DNA from: Mycobacterium hubeiense
Lineage (GTDB): Bacteria; Actinomycetota; Actinomycetes; Mycobacteriales; Mycobacteriaceae
DNA length: 64,000 nucleotides
Direction of reading: 5' to 3'
Assembly (NCBI RefSeq): GCF_002838065.1
Contig: NZ_PIZU01000018.1
Span: forward strand, 40,483 to 104,482
Shown: positions 42,334 through 53,287 of the stretch, one piece after another
Layout: each line of letters starts with the position of its first letter
How positions within the stretch are numbered: position 1 is the first letter of the stretch
Notes under the pieces: generated by a model
Databases searched by the model: none
What the model saw: the letters and a program-made list of their open reading frames with translations, nothing else
Told to the model about the DNA's origin: nothing
Position numbers and translations under genes: made by a program

Positions 42334-45300
42334 TCACGACGATGTCGCCGCGTCCTCGGCCGGCGCGAGCTTGTCGCACAGGTACTCGGCCAAGCCGCGC
42401 ACGGTGGTGATGTCGGTGGACGTGATCCGGATTCCCGTCTCGGTTTCGATGCGGGTCCGCAGTTCCAGGCTGCTCAACGAGTCCAGGCCGTATTCGGGTA
42501 GCGGACGATCCGGATCGATGGAGCGCCGCAGTATCAGGCCGACCTGCTCAGAGACCAGCCTGCGCAACCGGGTCGGCCACTCCTCCCGCGGCAATGCGTT
42601 CAGCTCGGCCCGGAATTTCCCAGTGTCCGCGCGCTTTTGACCCATCGAGGCGAACAGCTCCGCGAACTTGCTGCGCTGTGCGAAATCCGCGAGCCACGGC
42701 GCACCCAGAATCGGCGCGTAGCCGCTGTAGGCGCGGGAATGGCGCACCAACGTCTCGAACGCGTGAGCGCCGTCGTCGGGAGTGATCGCGGTCTCCGACG
42801 CTTCGGCCAGTGCGGTGGCGCGACCGATCTCGGCCCACGCCCCCCACGCGATCGCGGTGGCCGGCAACCCCTGAGCCCGGCGCCAGTGTGAGAAAGCGTC
42901 CAGCCAACTGTTGGCCGCGGCGTAGGCGCCCTGCCCTGGGGAGCCGACAAGTGCGGCCGCCGACGAGAACGAGCAGAACCAGTCCAGCGGCTGATCTGCG
43001 GTGGCTTGGTGCAGGTTCCACGCCCCATAGACCTTGGGCGCCCAGTCGTGGTCTATGAGCTCGTCGGTGATGTTGGCCAACGTGGCGTCCTCGACAACGG
43101 CGGCGGCGTGCAGCACGCCGCGCACGGCAAGCCCGGTGGCCCTCGCGCAGGCTACGAGGCGTTGCGCCGTTGCGGCATCGGCGATGTCACCGCATTCCAC
43201 CTCGATGTCCGCGCCCGTCGCACGGATTAGCTCGATGATCTCCTGGGCGCGGACGTTCGGCTGCGACCTGCCGTTGAGCACGATGCGGCCGCAACCGGCC
43301 GCCGCCAGCTTCTCGGCGAAGAACAGCCCGAGTCCGCCGAGGCCGCCGGTGATGATGTAGGCGCCGTCGGAACGGAAGACCTTCGCTTGCTCGGGCGGCA
43401 CGGCGACGCTATGCGCTCCGGTGTGGGGAATGTCGAGCACCAACTTTCCGGTGTGCTGTGCGGCACTCATCGACCGGATCGCGGTGGCGGCCTCCGCCAG
43501 CGGGTAATGGGTGCTGTGCGGAATCGGTAGCGTGCCGTCCACGATCGACTCGTAGACCGTGCGAAGCAGGTCGCGGACCGTGTCGGGATGGCTGACCGAG
43601 AGCAAGCCCAGATCCACGGCATAGAACGACAGGTTGCGGCGGAATGGGAACAGGCCCAACCGGGTATCGCCATAGATGTCGCGCTTACCGATCTCGACGA
43701 AGCGCCCGCCGAAGGCCAGCAGCTCCAATCCCGCACGCTGCGCTGCGCCCGGCAGCGAGTTGAGCACGATGTCCACGCCGTACCCGTCGGTGTCGCGGCG
43801 GATCTGCTCGGCGAAATCGACGCTGCGGGAGTCATAGACGTGCTCGATACCCATGTCGCGCAACATGTCTCGACGATCCGCGCTGCCCGCCGTGGCGAAG
43901 ATCTGCGCCCCCGCTGCGCGAGCGATCGCCATCGCCGCCTGTCCGACCCCACCGGTGGCGGAATGGATCAGCACCTTGTCACGCGCCGAGATGCGGGCCA
44001 GGTCGTGCAGCCCGTACCAGGCGGTGGCGTGCGCTGTGGTCACGGCGGCGGCGTCCCCGTCGCTCAGCCCGGCCGGAAGGGTCACCGCCCGGTCGGCGTC
44101 GCAGGTGGCAAATGTCGCCCAGCAGCCGTCGGGCGACATGCCGCCGACGTGGTCGCCGACTCGATGCGTCGTCACATCCGGTCCGACCGCGGTCACCACG
44201 CCCGCGAAGTCGGTGCCCAATTGCGGCAGGTGTCCCTCGAAACTCGGGTACCGGCCGAACGTGACCAGAACGTCCGCGAAGTTGATACTCGACGCGGTGA
44301 TTGCGACCTCGATCTGGCCGGGACCCGGCGGAATCCGTTCGAACGCAACGAGTTCCATCGACTCGAGGTCGCCGGGAGTGCGGATCTGCAGACGCAGGCC
44401 GTCCCGCTCCGCTTCGACGACGGCGGTGTGACGCTCCTCCGGACGCAGCGGTGTCGGGCACAGTCGCGCCGTGTACCACTGCCCGTTGCGCCAGGCGGTC
44501 TCATCCTCCTCCGAGCCGCCGAGCAGTTGCTGCGCAAGCTGCGAGGCGTCGGCGTCCTTGTCGACGTCGATCTGGCTGGCACGCAGGTGCGGATGTTCGG
44601 TACCGATCACCCGCATCAGTCCACGGAGTCCGGCCTGCTCCAGGTTGGCCACATCGCCGGGCACTACCGTCTGGGCATCCCTGGTCATCACATACAGTCG
44701 CGTCGGCTCACCCGGAACGTCGGGCAGTCCCCGCGCGATACGCACCAGATGCGCGACCTGTTCGCGGCCACGCACCGCACACTGATCGTCCGCGCCACCT
44801 GGCGGTGCGGCGAGGACGATCAAGCCGGCGAAGCCACCGACACCGAGTGCGCCGGCCAAACGTTCAGCGTTGGCGTCATGGTCGGCGTCGACGGGCCAGT
44901 TCATCGTGCTGCATTGCGCTCCTGCATGTTTCAACGCCTCGGCGAGCTGCCCTGCCATCTCGTCACCGGTCTCCGACGTGTCGATCAGCAGCCATGCCTC
45001 CCCGCCGTGGTGATCCGCCGGCGGCAACTCGCGCTGCTGCCAGTCGATGGTCAGCAGCCGATCATTGAGCACGCGATTGCGCCGCGCGTTCTCCGAATCA
45101 CCAGTGCCCAGCCGTAATCCCTCAATCGCCAGCAAGACCGCGCCATGCTCATCGAGCACATCGAGGTCGGCCTCGATTCCCGTGGCATCGGCCCCGGTCA
45201 CCCGGGCGTAGCAGTAGTGGGCGTTGCGAGTCGAGCTGTAGGCCCGCAGCCGGCGCACACCCAACGGCAGTAAGAGTCCGCCGGCGGAGGCGCCCTGCAC

Positions 45301-48300
45301 GTCCGGATGTGCCGCGACCGACTGGAAGCAGGCGTCGAGCAGGGCGGGATGCACGTTGTAGGCGCCCTGCTGCGAGCGAATCGGGCCCGGCAATGCAACC
45401 TCGGCCAACACGCTGCTGACCGTCCCCTCCGGAACACCCACCGCCGTCAGCCCCGCGAATGCAGGACCGTACTGGATTCCCGCCTGGTCGAACCACTTTC
45501 GCATCTCGGCACCCTCTACCCGGGTCGGGTGTGCCTCGAGGAGCTCGGACATGTGGTAGGTGGGCGGCTGCGCTTGGTCCTCGGCCGTATGCAGTACCGC
45601 ACTCGCTCGTCGTGCGGTTTCCCCGTCCTGTGCGGTCTCGACCACGAAATCGACACTGTCGGGCGCCGACACGGTAGCGACGGCCGACACCGGGGTCTCG
45701 TCGTCGAGCAACAACATCTGCTCGAAGCGGATGTCCCGGACCTCTGCCCCGTCGCCGAGCACAGCTCGAGCCCCAGCCAGCGCCATCTCACAGTACGCAG
45801 CGCCGGGCAGCGCCGCCACCTCGTGTACCTGGTGATCACCGAGCCACGGCTGCGCCTCGGTCCCGATATCCGCCTGCCACACATGACGTTCCGGCTCCTC
45901 CGGCAAGCGCACGTGATGGCCCAACAACGGATGCACGGGCACCGTCGACGCGCCGTGCGCCGGAATGTCATGGCTGTCGCGGGACAACAGCAGCCGGCGG
46001 TGGGTCCACGTGGGAAGCGGCGCGTCGACCAGCCGCCCATGCGGGTACATCACGGAAAAGTCGACGGCCGCGCCCGCACAGTGCAGATCCGTGACGAAAC
46101 CCCGTAGTCCGTACGGCATCTCCTGCTCACGACGCATCCCCGCGAGAGCTGCCAGCGGTATGTCCAGACTGCGGGCCGTCTGATCGATAGCGTGCGTCAA
46201 CAGCGGGTGCGGCGCCAGTTCACCGAACACGCGGTATCCGTCTTCCAACGCGGCCTGGACGGCTGCAGCGAACCGCACCGTGTGGCGCAGATTGTCGGCC
46301 CAGTAGTCCGCGTCCCAGGCGGGCCGGTCACGGGGATCGAACAATGTCGCCGAGTAATACGGCACCGTGGGTTGCGCCGGTGTGAGATCCGCCAGCGCGT
46401 CGATAAGTTCGTCGAGTATCGGATCGACTTGCGGTGAGTGTGACGCGACGTCGACCGCGACCTCGCGGGCCATCACCTCGCGCTGCTCCCACGCGGCGAC
46501 GAGCTCACGGACCGATTGGGTGGCGCCACCGACGACGGTCGACTGTGGCGACGCCACCACCGACAGCACGACATCGGATATGCCACGCGCGGCGAGCTCC
46601 GAAAGCACCTGTGCAGCAGGAAGTTCCACCGACGCCATCGCGCCGGAACCCGCGATCGTCGACATCAGTCGTGAGCGGCGGCAGATCACCCGCACACCGT
46701 CCTCGAGCGACAACGCACCGGCGACGACGGACGCTGCCGCCTCGCCGAGCGAGTGCCCGATCACTGCGCCGGGCACCACGCCGTAGGAACGCAATGTCGC
46801 GGCCAGCGCCACCTGCATGGTGAACAGCGTCGGCTGGATCCGGTCGATACCGGTCACGGTCTGAGGCGCCGACATCGCCTCGGTCACCGAGAATCCCGAC
46901 TCGCGCGCAATCAACGGTTCGGCCTGCGCAACCGTTTCCGCGAACACCGGTTCGCACGCCAGCAGGGCCGCGCCCATGGCCGCCCACTGCGAACCCTGGC
47001 CCGAGAACACCCACACCGGTCCGCGGTCATCCTGCCCGACCGCCGCCTGATAGGGCGAGTCACCCTCGGCGATCTCACGCAACGCCGAGGTCAATTGTTC
47101 GCAGTCCTCGGCGATCACGGCCGTGCGCACCGGCCGATGCGCACGTCGTCGCGACAGGGTATAGCCGAGATCCGCCAGCGGCGTGCCGCTGCCATGCTGG
47201 TCGAGCCAATCGGCCAGCCGGCCCGAGGTCCGGCGAAGTTCGTCGGGGGATGTCGACGATATCGGGAATATCAGCGGCCCAGCGGTTTTCGACACCGCAG
47301 GCTCGGGCTGCTGCTCTGACGCTTGTTCTGGTGCTTGCTCGATGATGGCGTGCACGTTGGTGCCCGACAAACCATATGAGGACACCGCGGCCCGGCGCGG
47401 GTGACGGCCATTGGTCGGCCAGGGCGTGTTGGCCTGTGGCACAAAAAGTTCGGTGTCGATCTTGGCGAGATCGTCTGGGAGCCGTGTGAAATGCAGGTTC
47501 TGGGGAACCACCCCGTGCTGCAGCGCGAGGATGGCCTTCACCAGACCCATCGCGCCGGAGGCGGACTGGCCGTGGCCGAAGTTGGTCTTCACCGAACCGA
47601 GCGCGCAGGGACCCTCGGTCCCATAAACCCTTGCCAGGCTGGCGTATTCGATCGGATCACCCACCGGCGTGCCGGTGCCGTGGGCTTCCACCATGCCGAT
47701 CGAGCCGGCGTCCACCTCGGCCGCCGCCAACGCCGCCCGGTACGCGGCGACCTGCGCATCCAGCGACGGTGTCGCGATGTTCACCGTGCGGCCGTCCTGA
47801 TTTGCGGCCGTGCCACGGATCACCGCGAGTATCCGGTCACCGTCGGCCATCGCATCGGACAACCGCTTCACAAGCACCACCGCGCAGCCCTCGGACGCGA
47901 CGAATCCGTCTGCGGCGGCGTCGAAGGCGTGGCAGCGTCCCGTCGGCGACAGCATGCCCTGCGCCGAACCGGACGTCGACTTGCGGGGATCCAGGGTGAC
48001 CGTTGCGCCGCCCGCGATGGCCAGGTCGCTCTCGCCCTGCTGCAGACTGCGGCAGGCAAGGTGCAGCGCGAGCAGGCTAGAGGAGCAGGCCGTGTCGACC
48101 GTGACCGCCGGACCGTGAGCGCCCAGCGTGTAGGCAATCCGCCCGGACGCCATGCTGAAATTGGTGCCGGTGAAGCCGTACGGGCCTTCCGCGACATGGG
48201 CGTCGGCGGAGAGCAGCTCGTAGTCGCCGTGGGTCAATCCGACGAATACTCCGGTCAACGAGCCATGCAGCGTCGTCGGGTTGATGCCGGCGTGTTCGAC

Positions 48301-48618
48301 GGCCTCCCAGGAGGTTTCCAACAGCAGGCGGTGCTGGGGATCGATCGCGGTCGCCTCCCGCTCGCCGATCCCGAAGAACTCGGGATCGAAGCCGGCGACA
48401 TCATCGAGGAACGCGCCCCAGCGGGAGACAGATCGACCCGGCACACCCGGCTCGGGGTCGTAGTACTCGTCGACATCCCACCGATCGGGGGGTACCTCGG
48501 TGACCAGGTTGGCACCGCGCAGCAAAGCATCCCAAAGTTGGTCGGGCGAGTCGATACCGCCTGGAAGACGACAGCCGATCCCGATTACAGCAACGTGCGT
48601 ACGACGGGTTTCGCCCAC
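42334..48618 (-). CDS. pks2: Mas/Pks2-type iterative polyketide synthase (KS-AT-DH-ER-KR-ACP)
   Basis: The 2094-residue single-module, fully reducing synthase extends a FAAL-activated fatty acid with methylmalonyl units to make methyl-branched chains. Domains in order: KS with DTACSSSL (Cys178), EAHGTG (His313) and KTNFGHG (His349); AT with GHSLGE (Ser623) and VASH at 724-727, the methylmalonyl-type wording; DH with [10 protein letters not shown] (His929, Glu in place of the usual Gly); ER with [15 protein letters not shown] near 1552; KR with [10 protein letters not shown] near 1754; ACP with [11 protein letters not shown] near 2045. No thioesterase, as expected for PapA off-loading. GTG start has AAGGAG 9 bases upstream. 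First gene of pks-papA1-mmpL. Confidence 0.93.
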   Translation of the reverse strand: MGETRRTHVAVIGIGCRLPGGIDSPDQLWDALLRGANLVTEVPPDRWDVDEYYDPEPGVPGRSVSRWGAFLDDVAGFDPEFFGIGEREATAIDPQHRLLLETSWEAVEHAGINPTTLHGSLTGVFVGLTHGDYELLSADAHVAEGPYGFTGTNFSMASGRIAYTLGAHGPAVTVDTACSSSLLALHLACRSLQQGESDLAIAGGATVTLDPRKSTSGSAQGMLSPTGRCHAFDAAADGFVASEGCAVVLVKRLSDAMADGDRILAVIRGTAANQDGRTVNIATPSLDAQVAAYRAALAAAEVDAGSIGMVEAHGTGTPVGDPIEYASLARVYGTEGPCALGSVKTNFGHGQSASGAMGLVKAILALQHGVVPQNLHFTRLPDDLAKIDTELFVPQANTPWPTNGRHPRRAAVSSYGLSGTNVHAIIEQAPEQASEQQPEPAVSKTAGPLIFPISSTSPDELRRTSGRLADWLDQHGSGTPLADLGYTLSRRRAHRPVRTAVIAEDCEQLTSALREIAEGDSPYQAAVGQDDRGPVWVFSGQGSQWAAMGAALLACEPVFAETVAQAEPLIARESGFSVTEAMSAPQTVTGIDRIQPTLFTMQVALAATLRSYGVVPGAVIGHSLGEAAASVVAGALSLEDGVRVICRRSRLMSTIAGSGAMASVELPAAQVLSELAARGISDVVLSVVASPQSTVVGGATQSVRELVAAWEQREVMAREVAVDVASHSPQVDPILDELIDALADLTPAQPTVPYYSATLFDPRDRPAWDADYWADNLRHTVRFAAAVQAALEDGYRVFGELAPHPLLTHAIDQTARSLDIPLAALAGMRREQEMPYGLRGFVTDLHCAGAAVDFSVMYPHGRLVDAPLPTWTHRRLLLSRDSHDIPAHGASTVPVHPLLGHHVRLPEEPERHVWQADIGTEAQPWLGDHQVHEVAALPGAAYCEMALAGARAVLGDGAEVRDIRFEQMLLLDDETPVSAVATVSAPDSVDFVVETAQDGETARRASAVLHTAEDQAQPPTYHMSELLEAHPTRVEGAEMRKWFDQAGIQYGPAFAGLTAVGVPEGTVSSVLAEVALPGPIRSQQGAYNVHPALLDACFQSVAAHPDVQGASAGGLLLPLGVRRLRAYSSTRNAHYCYARVTGADATGIEADLDVLDEHGAVLLAIEGLRLGTGDSENARRNRVLNDRLLTIDWQQRELPPADHHGGEAWLLIDTSETGDEMAGQLAEALKHAGAQCSTMNWPVDADHDANAERLAGALGVGGFAGLIVLAAPPGGADDQCAVRGREQVAHLVRIARGLPDVPGEPTRLYVMTRDAQTVVPGDVANLEQAGLRGLMRVIGTEHPHLRASQIDVDKDADASQLAQQLLGGSEEDETAWRNGQWYTARLCPTPLRPEERHTAVVEAERDGLRLQIRTPGDLESMELVAFERIPPGPGQIEVAITASSINFADVLVTFGRYPSFEGHLPQLGTDFAGVVTAVGPDVTTHRVGDHVGGMSPDGCWATFATCDADRAVTLPAGLSDGDAAAVTTAHATAWYGLHDLARISARDKVLIHSATGGVGQAAMAIARAAGAQIFATAGSADRRDMLRDMGIEHVYDSRSVDFAEQIRRDTDGYGVDIVLNSLPGAAQRAGLELLAFGGRFVEIGKRDIYGDTRLGLFPFRRNLSFYAVDLGLLSVSHPDTVRDLLRTVYESIVDGTLPIPHSTHYPLAEAATAIRSMSAAQHTGKLVLDIPHTGAHSVAVPPEQAKVFRSDGAYIITGGLGGLGLFFAEKLAAAGCGRIVLNGRSQPNVRAQEIIELIRATGADIEVECGDIADAATAQRLVACARATGLAVRGVLHAAAVVEDATLANITDELIDHDWAPKVYGAWNLHQATADQPLDWFCSFSSAAALVGSPGQGAYAAANSWLDAFSHWRRAQGLPATAIAWGAWAEIGRATALAEASETAITPDDGAHAFETLVRHSRAYSGYAPILGAPWLADFAQRSKFAELFASMGQKRADTGKFRAELNALPREEWPTRLRRLVSEQVGLILRRSIDPDRPLPEYGLDSLSSLELRTRIETETGIRITSTDITTVRGLAEYLCDKLAPAEDAATSS

Positions 48619-48945
48619 CTACATCCACTCCTTCAGCGCCCTATACGGGAACCAGATCGAATTTCTGCTGTGTTGCATGGCCGGCAGCATTGCGGGCCGT
48701 ACCGGGGCCTCTCGGAACCCCGTTCGCCTTTCGATTGCCTTCTTCTCCGGCCGACGCGACGGCACGGTTGGAGCGGAAACCCCTGCCAAACCCGCTGGTC
48801 GGGAGGGCTCCCATGCGGCGATGCTAGCACTGGATGTCCGGTGTATTGGATGTTTCCTCTTAAAACTTAGATGATCCGGCTCAGCAATTGCGCTGGAGTT
48901 TGCTGATCTGGTTCGAGGGTCCAGAAAACCGGATATGGTATACGT
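48619..48945. promoter_or_regulatory. Divergent region between pks and the HTH regulator
   Basis: This region of 327 bases holds no gene and is locally AT-richer near 48840-48870. A minus-strand TAGCAT (48821-48826) could be the pks -10, leaving a leader of about 195 bases. TGGATGT occurs twice in direct orientation (48831-48837 and 48847-48853, period 16), a possible operator. The HTH promoter is at its right end. Confidence 0.45.
48934..48939 (+). promoter_or_regulatory. Candidate -10 box of the HTH regulator
   Basis: TATGGT (TANNNT) ends 6 bases before the GTG at 48946, which would then be the first transcribed codon. No Shine-Dalgarno sequence is present, so a leaderless message is likely. 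Confidence 0.45.
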
Positions 48946-49311
48946 GTGTACCCCGATGACACCGGCAAGGATCTCGCCGCCGTGCTCTCCTACCTGGCTG
49001 GCCGAACACTCAGCAAGGAGGAAATCTGGACCGCAATGGAGCTGCCGCGGTCGACGTACTACGACCAGCTCGACAAGGGCACCTTGATCACCGCGGACAA
49101 TCTGCGCAAAGCCGCGACGAACCTTGGTATCAACCGCGCCGAGCTGCTGACCCGCTACCGGTTCATCGACCCTGAAGAGATCACGTCATTGGCCGAAGAG
49201 ATCAGCGGCTCGCGTTCGGCGACCTCAGGAACGACGGCCGCGACGAAAACTCCGGCTAAGCAGACGAAAATTTCCGAGATGCGCCCGCGAGCCGACGCGC
49301 CGCCGCTGTAA
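48946..49311 (+). CDS. Small helix-turn-helix DNA-binding protein
   Basis: The 121-residue product has an N-terminal helix-turn-helix region (LAGRTLSKEEIWTAMELPRS then TYYDQLDKGTLITADNLRKA) of the type found in XRE-like and phage-immunity-like actinobacterial repressors, joined to a helix (GINRAELLTRY, EEITSLAEEI). A low-complexity Ser/Thr/Lys tail follows. The GTG start fits a leaderless promoter. It is divergent from pks, making it the obvious candidate regulator of pks-papA1-mmpL, and is followed 69 bases later by a membrane protein gene on the same strand. No family name can be given with confidence. Confidence 0.75.
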   Translation: MYPDDTGKDLAAVLSYLAGRTLSKEEIWTAMELPRSTYYDQLDKGTLITADNLRKAATNLGINRAELLTRYRFIDPEEITSLAEEISGSRSATSGTTAATKTPAKQTKISEMRPRADAPPL

Positions 49312-49380
49312 GGTACATCGGCAGGGGGGACGGGTGGGCGCCATCGGCCACCCCTCGGACGAGGTAGCTATAGGTTCCCA

Positions 49381-50121
49381 GTGGCACTTACCGCACTCAT
49401 CGTCATCACCCTCGCATCCATTGCGTGGAGTCTGTGGATCCGGCGAGTCACCTGGCACTGCCGGTGGGAGGTCGCCGCCACCCTCAACATCGCGCTGCAA
49501 GGGATGGCCGTGGCGCTGATGTCACCGTTTGCCTCGGAAACCCTGGGCGTATTCCTGCACGACCTCACCGGCAAGTGGAACATCGAGGACTACATCGGCC
49601 ACGACTGCTACATCGTGGCGGCGTCCGCGATCGTCTACAACGCGCTGGGCCGGCTTTCCGACGACGACACCATCCAGGCGTCGTTCAAGCAGTACGTCGA
49701 ACGGCCCGCGACGTTGTGCATCCCGATCCTGCTCGCCACCTTCTCGGTGGGTAATGGTGCGCGGATCTACCGGTCGGACTTCTTCACGGTTCCGACCGAC
49801 TTCTGGCTGAACATGTACTGGCTCCTGCTCTGCGGGACGCTCATCTACCTGCTCGTCTACGGTTCCCGCGCGCTGTTGATCCTGCGCAAAGACCCGCGCT
49901 CGCGGAACATCGCCAATGTGTACCTGATCGCGTCGGCCAGCGGGATCCTGGCCTGCGTCGTGCGAATCACCACGGCGTTCGTCCCGCCGTTCCAGAATTC
50001 GTTCGGGGTCGCCCTCACGTGGTTGTTCGCCTGCGGATGCGGCGCCATCTTCGCCTTGGCCGCGGCCCATGCGTGGCGGCAGAAGGTCAAGTGGTTCCAG
50101 CAGCCCAAGGTGCTTCGCTAG
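49381..50121 (+). CDS. Seven-helix integral membrane protein of unknown function
   Basis: The 246-residue product starts with GTG directly in a membrane helix (MALTALIVITLASIAWSLW) and shows about seven helices, among them FWLNMYWLLLCGTLIYLLVY and NVYLIASASGILACVVRI. A loop GKWNIEDYIGHDCYIVAA and LGRLSDDDTIQASFKQYVE lies on the inner side. It recalls the helical core of proteins labelled MAB_1171c-family putative transporter, which often sit beside small HTH genes, but the match is from memory and the protein is shorter. It is co-directional with the HTH gene and converges on gcvB with 8 bases between the stops. Confidence 0.7.
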   Translation: MALTALIVITLASIAWSLWIRRVTWHCRWEVAATLNIALQGMAVALMSPFASETLGVFLHDLTGKWNIEDYIGHDCYIVAASAIVYNALGRLSDDDTIQASFKQYVERPATLCIPILLATFSVGNGARIYRSDFFTVPTDFWLNMYWLLLCGTLIYLLVYGSRALLILRKDPRSRNIANVYLIASASGILACVVRITTAFVPPFQNSFGVALTWLFACGCGAIFALAAAHAWRQKVKWFQQPKVLR

Positions 50122-50129
50122 CGCCGCGG

Positions 50130-52976
50130 TCAGGCAAACGCTTCCACCGGCGGGCACGAGCAGACCAGGTTGCGGTCGCCGTAGGCGCCGTCGATGCGCC
50201 GCACCGGTGGCCAGACCTTCGGCCGGAATCCCTTGCCCAATGGATAAGCGGCCTCTTCCCGGGTGTAGGGATGATCCCAGTCGGACACCAGCAGGCAGTC
50301 CGCCGTGTGCGGGGCGCCGCGCAGCGGGTTGTCGTCCACGGGCCACTCCCCCGATCCGACGCGGTCGATCTCCGCGCGAATCGCGATCATCGCGTCGCAG
50401 AACGCGTCGATCTCGGCCAGGCTTTCACTCTCGGTCGGCTCGACCATGAGCGTGCCTGCCACCGGAAAGCTCATCGTCGGCGCGTGGAACCCATAGTCGG
50501 CCAAGCGCTTTGCCACATCGTCGACGGTGACGCCGGTCGACTTGGTGATCCCCCGCAAATCCAATATGCATTCGTGGGCCACCATGCCGTTCTCCCCGGT
50601 GTAGAGCACCGGGTAGTACTCGTCGAGGCGGCGCGCGATGTAATTGGCCGACGCGATCGCCGTCAGCGAGGCCGCGCGCAGACCGGCCGCGCCCATCATC
50701 CGGATGTAGGCCCACGTGATCGGCAAGATCGACGCCGACCCGTAGGGCGCCGCGGAAACCGTGTGTTCGCTGGGCAATTCGTCGGCGAGCGGATGTCCCG
50801 GAAGATACGGGGCCAGGTGTGAGCGCACCGCGACGGGACCGACGCCGGGCCCGCCCCCGCCGTGCGGAATGCAGAATGTCTTGTGCAGATTGAGGTGGCT
50901 GACGTCGCCGCCGAACCGACCGGGCCGCGCCAGGCCCACCAGCGCGTTGAGGTTGGCGCCGTCGACGTACACCTGGCCGCCGACGTCGTGCACCGCCGCG
51001 CAGATGTCGGCGATGTCGTGCTCGTATACGCCGTGCGTCGACGGGTAGGTGATCATCAGTGCCGCAAGGCGATCCGCGTGTTCGGTCACCTTGGCGCGAA
51101 GGTCGTCGAGGTCGACGTCGCCGTTCGCGCGGCAGGCCACCACCACGACGCGCATACCGGCCAGCGCCGCCGACGCCGCGTTGGTGCCGTGCGCGCTGGA
51201 CGGGATCAGGCAGACGTCGCGGTCTCCTTCGCCGCGGTCGGTGTGGTAGGCGCGAATCGCCAGTAGGCCCGCGTACTCCCCCTGCGACCCGGCGTTGGGC
51301 TGCAGCGAGACTGCGTCGTAGCCGGTGATCTGGGTGAGCCACGCCTCCAAATCGGCGATCAGCTTGCGCAGGCCGGGTGTGTCGGACGCCGGGGCGAAAG
51401 GATGCTGGCGGGCGAATTCCGGCCAGGTGATCGGCTCCATTTCGGCGGCGGCGTTGAGCTTCATGGTGCACGATCCGAGCGGAATCATGCTGCGGTCCAA
51501 CGCGATATCCTTGTCGGCCAGTGTGCGAAGGTACCGCATCATCTCGGTTTCGGTGCGGTAGCGGGTGAATGCCGGGTGGGTGAGGAACTCCGACGTCCGG
51601 GTCGTGATATCGACGGTGTCGGCCTTCTCCTGCGCCGGGACTGCCCCGAACGCCGCCAGCACCGCCTCGACGTGCGCCGTGGTGGTGGCCTCGTCGCACG
51701 AGATCGACACGTGGTCGTCGTCGACGAGCCAGACGTTGATGCCGCGCGATTTGGCCTTGTCCCGCACGGCCGGGGCCTGGCCCGGCACCCGCGCCAACAC
51801 GGTGTCGAAGAACGCGCTGTGCACCACCTCGACGCCGGCCGCGCTCAGTCCCGCCGCCAGCGCACGCGCGCGCGCATGCACCCGACGCGCGATACCGGTG
51901 AGGCCGTCGGCGCCGTGGTAGCTGGCGTACATCGCCGCGATCACCGCCAAGAGCACCTGCGCGGTGCAGATGTTGCTGGTCGCCTTGTCGCGGCGGATGT
52001 GCTGTTCACGGGTCTGCAGTGAAAGTCGATACGCCGGGGTGCCGTCGGCGTCGACCGACACTCCGACGAGGCGACCGGGCAGCTGCCGCGCGTGTTGGGC
52101 GTGCACCGCCAGGTAGCCGGCGTGCGGGCCACCGAAACCCATTGGCACACCGAAACGTTGGGTGGTGCCGAAGGCGACGTCGGCGCCGATGTCGCCGGGC
52201 GGGGCGATCAGCGTCAGCGCCAGCAGGTCGGCGCCGACGGCCACCAGTGCGCCGCGGTCGTGCGCCTGGGTCACCAGCTCGGTCCAGTCGACGACGCTGC
52301 CGCTGGCACCGGGCAGCTGTGCGATGACGCCGAAGAACTCGCCGTCGGGCAGCCCCTGACGCAGGTCGGCGCTGACGATTTCGATGCCCAGCGGCTCGGC
52401 GCGGGTGGCCAGCACCGCCGCAGTCTGGGCGAACACGTCGGTGTCGACGGCCAACCGGTTCGACGAACCCTTTGTCGCCCGGTGCATCAGCGTCATCGCC
52501 TCGGCGGCCGCGGTGCCCTCGTCGAGCATCGATGCGTTGGCGACCTCCAGGCCGGTGAGGTCGGACACCATGGTCTGGAAGTTCAGCAGCGCCTCCAGCC
52601 GCCCCTGGCTGATCTCCGGTTGATACGGGGTGTAGGCGGTGTACCAGGCCGGATTCTCAAGTATGTTGCGCCGCAACACCGGTGGCGTGAGTGTGTCGTA
52701 ATAGCCCTGACCGATCATGGATACGGCGACGGTGTTGGCGTCGGCCAGCGCACGCAGCTCGTCCAGCGCTTCGGTTTCGGTGGCCGGAGGCGGCAACTGG
52801 TCGAGGCCGGGTGCTATGCCCTGCGCGGACAACGCGTCGAGGATGCCGACCGGCAGCGCCTGCTCGGCGAGTTCGTCGAGCGATCCGACGCCGATCGTCT
52901 TGAGCATGGCCGCAACATTGTCCGCATCGGGCCCGATGTGCCGGTCGGCGAAGGACGGTTGATTGTGGTCGAACAC
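50130..52976 (-). CDS. gcvB: Glycine dehydrogenase (decarboxylating), P-protein
   Basis: The 948-residue homodimeric P-protein decarboxylates glycine with pyridoxal phosphate and transfers the aminomethyl group to the lipoyl arm of GcvH. The PLP lysine is in [17 protein letters not shown], and the N-terminal half carries [17 protein letters not shown] and [20 protein letters not shown]. The GTG at 52976 gives the usual [15 protein letters not shown] start and has GGGAG about 10 bases upstream; a longer in-frame extension into the riboswitch is rejected. Transcription is controlled by the tandem glycine riboswitch just upstream. Corresponds to Rv1832; gcvH lies 3 kb away. Confidence 0.95.
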   Translation of the reverse strand: MFDHNQPSFADRHIGPDADNVAAMLKTIGVGSLDELAEQALPVGILDALSAQGIAPGLDQLPPPATETEALDELRALADANTVAVSMIGQGYYDTLTPPVLRRNILENPAWYTAYTPYQPEISQGRLEALLNFQTMVSDLTGLEVANASMLDEGTAAAEAMTLMHRATKGSSNRLAVDTDVFAQTAAVLATRAEPLGIEIVSADLRQGLPDGEFFGVIAQLPGASGSVVDWTELVTQAHDRGALVAVGADLLALTLIAPPGDIGADVAFGTTQRFGVPMGFGGPHAGYLAVHAQHARQLPGRLVGVSVDADGTPAYRLSLQTREQHIRRDKATSNICTAQVLLAVIAAMYASYHGADGLTGIARRVHARARALAAGLSAAGVEVVHSAFFDTVLARVPGQAPAVRDKAKSRGINVWLVDDDHVSISCDEATTTAHVEAVLAAFGAVPAQEKADTVDITTRTSEFLTHPAFTRYRTETEMMRYLRTLADKDIALDRSMIPLGSCTMKLNAAAEMEPITWPEFARQHPFAPASDTPGLRKLIADLEAWLTQITGYDAVSLQPNAGSQGEYAGLLAIRAYHTDRGEGDRDVCLIPSSAHGTNAASAALAGMRVVVVACRANGDVDLDDLRAKVTEHADRLAALMITYPSTHGVYEHDIADICAAVHDVGGQVYVDGANLNALVGLARPGRFGGDVSHLNLHKTFCIPHGGGGPGVGPVAVRSHLAPYLPGHPLADELPSEHTVSAAPYGSASILPITWAYIRMMGAAGLRAASLTAIASANYIARRLDEYYPVLYTGENGMVAHECILDLRGITKSTGVTVDDVAKRLADYGFHAPTMSFPVAGTLMVEPTESESLAEIDAFCDAMIAIRAEIDRVGSGEWPVDDNPLRGAPHTADCLLVSDWDHPYTREEAAYPLGKGFRPKVWPPVRRIDGAYGDRNLVCSCPPVEAFA

Positions 52977-53030
52977 TGGCGAGCACTCCCGAGGCAGGAA
53001 CCGATGGTCCTCTCCCTCTGTCGTCAACCC

Positions 53031-53206
53031 GTCGCGGGCGCCTGAGAGATTCGGCGCGAAGCGCCTTTCCCCATGGGCGGGCAAGCCCAGGGCTCACCAC
53101 TTTCCAGAGGCATCGGGGCCCTGCGCGGTCCGGGTGCCTGAGAGGTTGACGGAGAGGTATTGCTCCTTCGGCGTCCGTGGCTGGCGGTCACGGAACTCTC
53201 CCGCAC
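53031..53206 (-). promoter_or_regulatory. Tandem glycine riboswitch of gcvB
   Basis: Read on the minus strand, the first aptamer has GCGGGAGAG at its 5' side, then GCCGAAGGAGCAA and CCTCTCCGTC, closing with CTCTCAGGCACC. The second has CTCTGGAAAG, then GGGGAAAGGCGC and closes with CTCTCAGGCGCC. These repeated blocks (GGAGAG/GGAAAG, CCGAAGG-type core, CTCTCAGGC.CC) are the glycine aptamer signature, and two copies in series are typical. The expression platform would be the 55 bases to the GTG of gcvB, which include its GGGAG. It is expected to turn gcvB on when glycine is abundant. Confidence 0.92.
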
Positions 53207-53287
53207 AAGGGCGATGCGCCGCTGATTCTACCGACTTGGGCGCGCTGGGTTGCGCTGGCCGCGACCAACGACGCCGAAATCGCCGGG

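Noticed and set aside
30465..48618. Trehalose polyphleate (TPP) locus reading of the pks-papA-mmpL-PE-PPE-fadD set
   Set aside because: TPP clusters share these families, but here there are two PapA genes whose HLCVDP and HLHADG motifs match PapA2 and PapA1, an adjacent stf0, a Sap gene and a monomodular Pks. The whole order matches SL-1. Kept as the main alternative to test.
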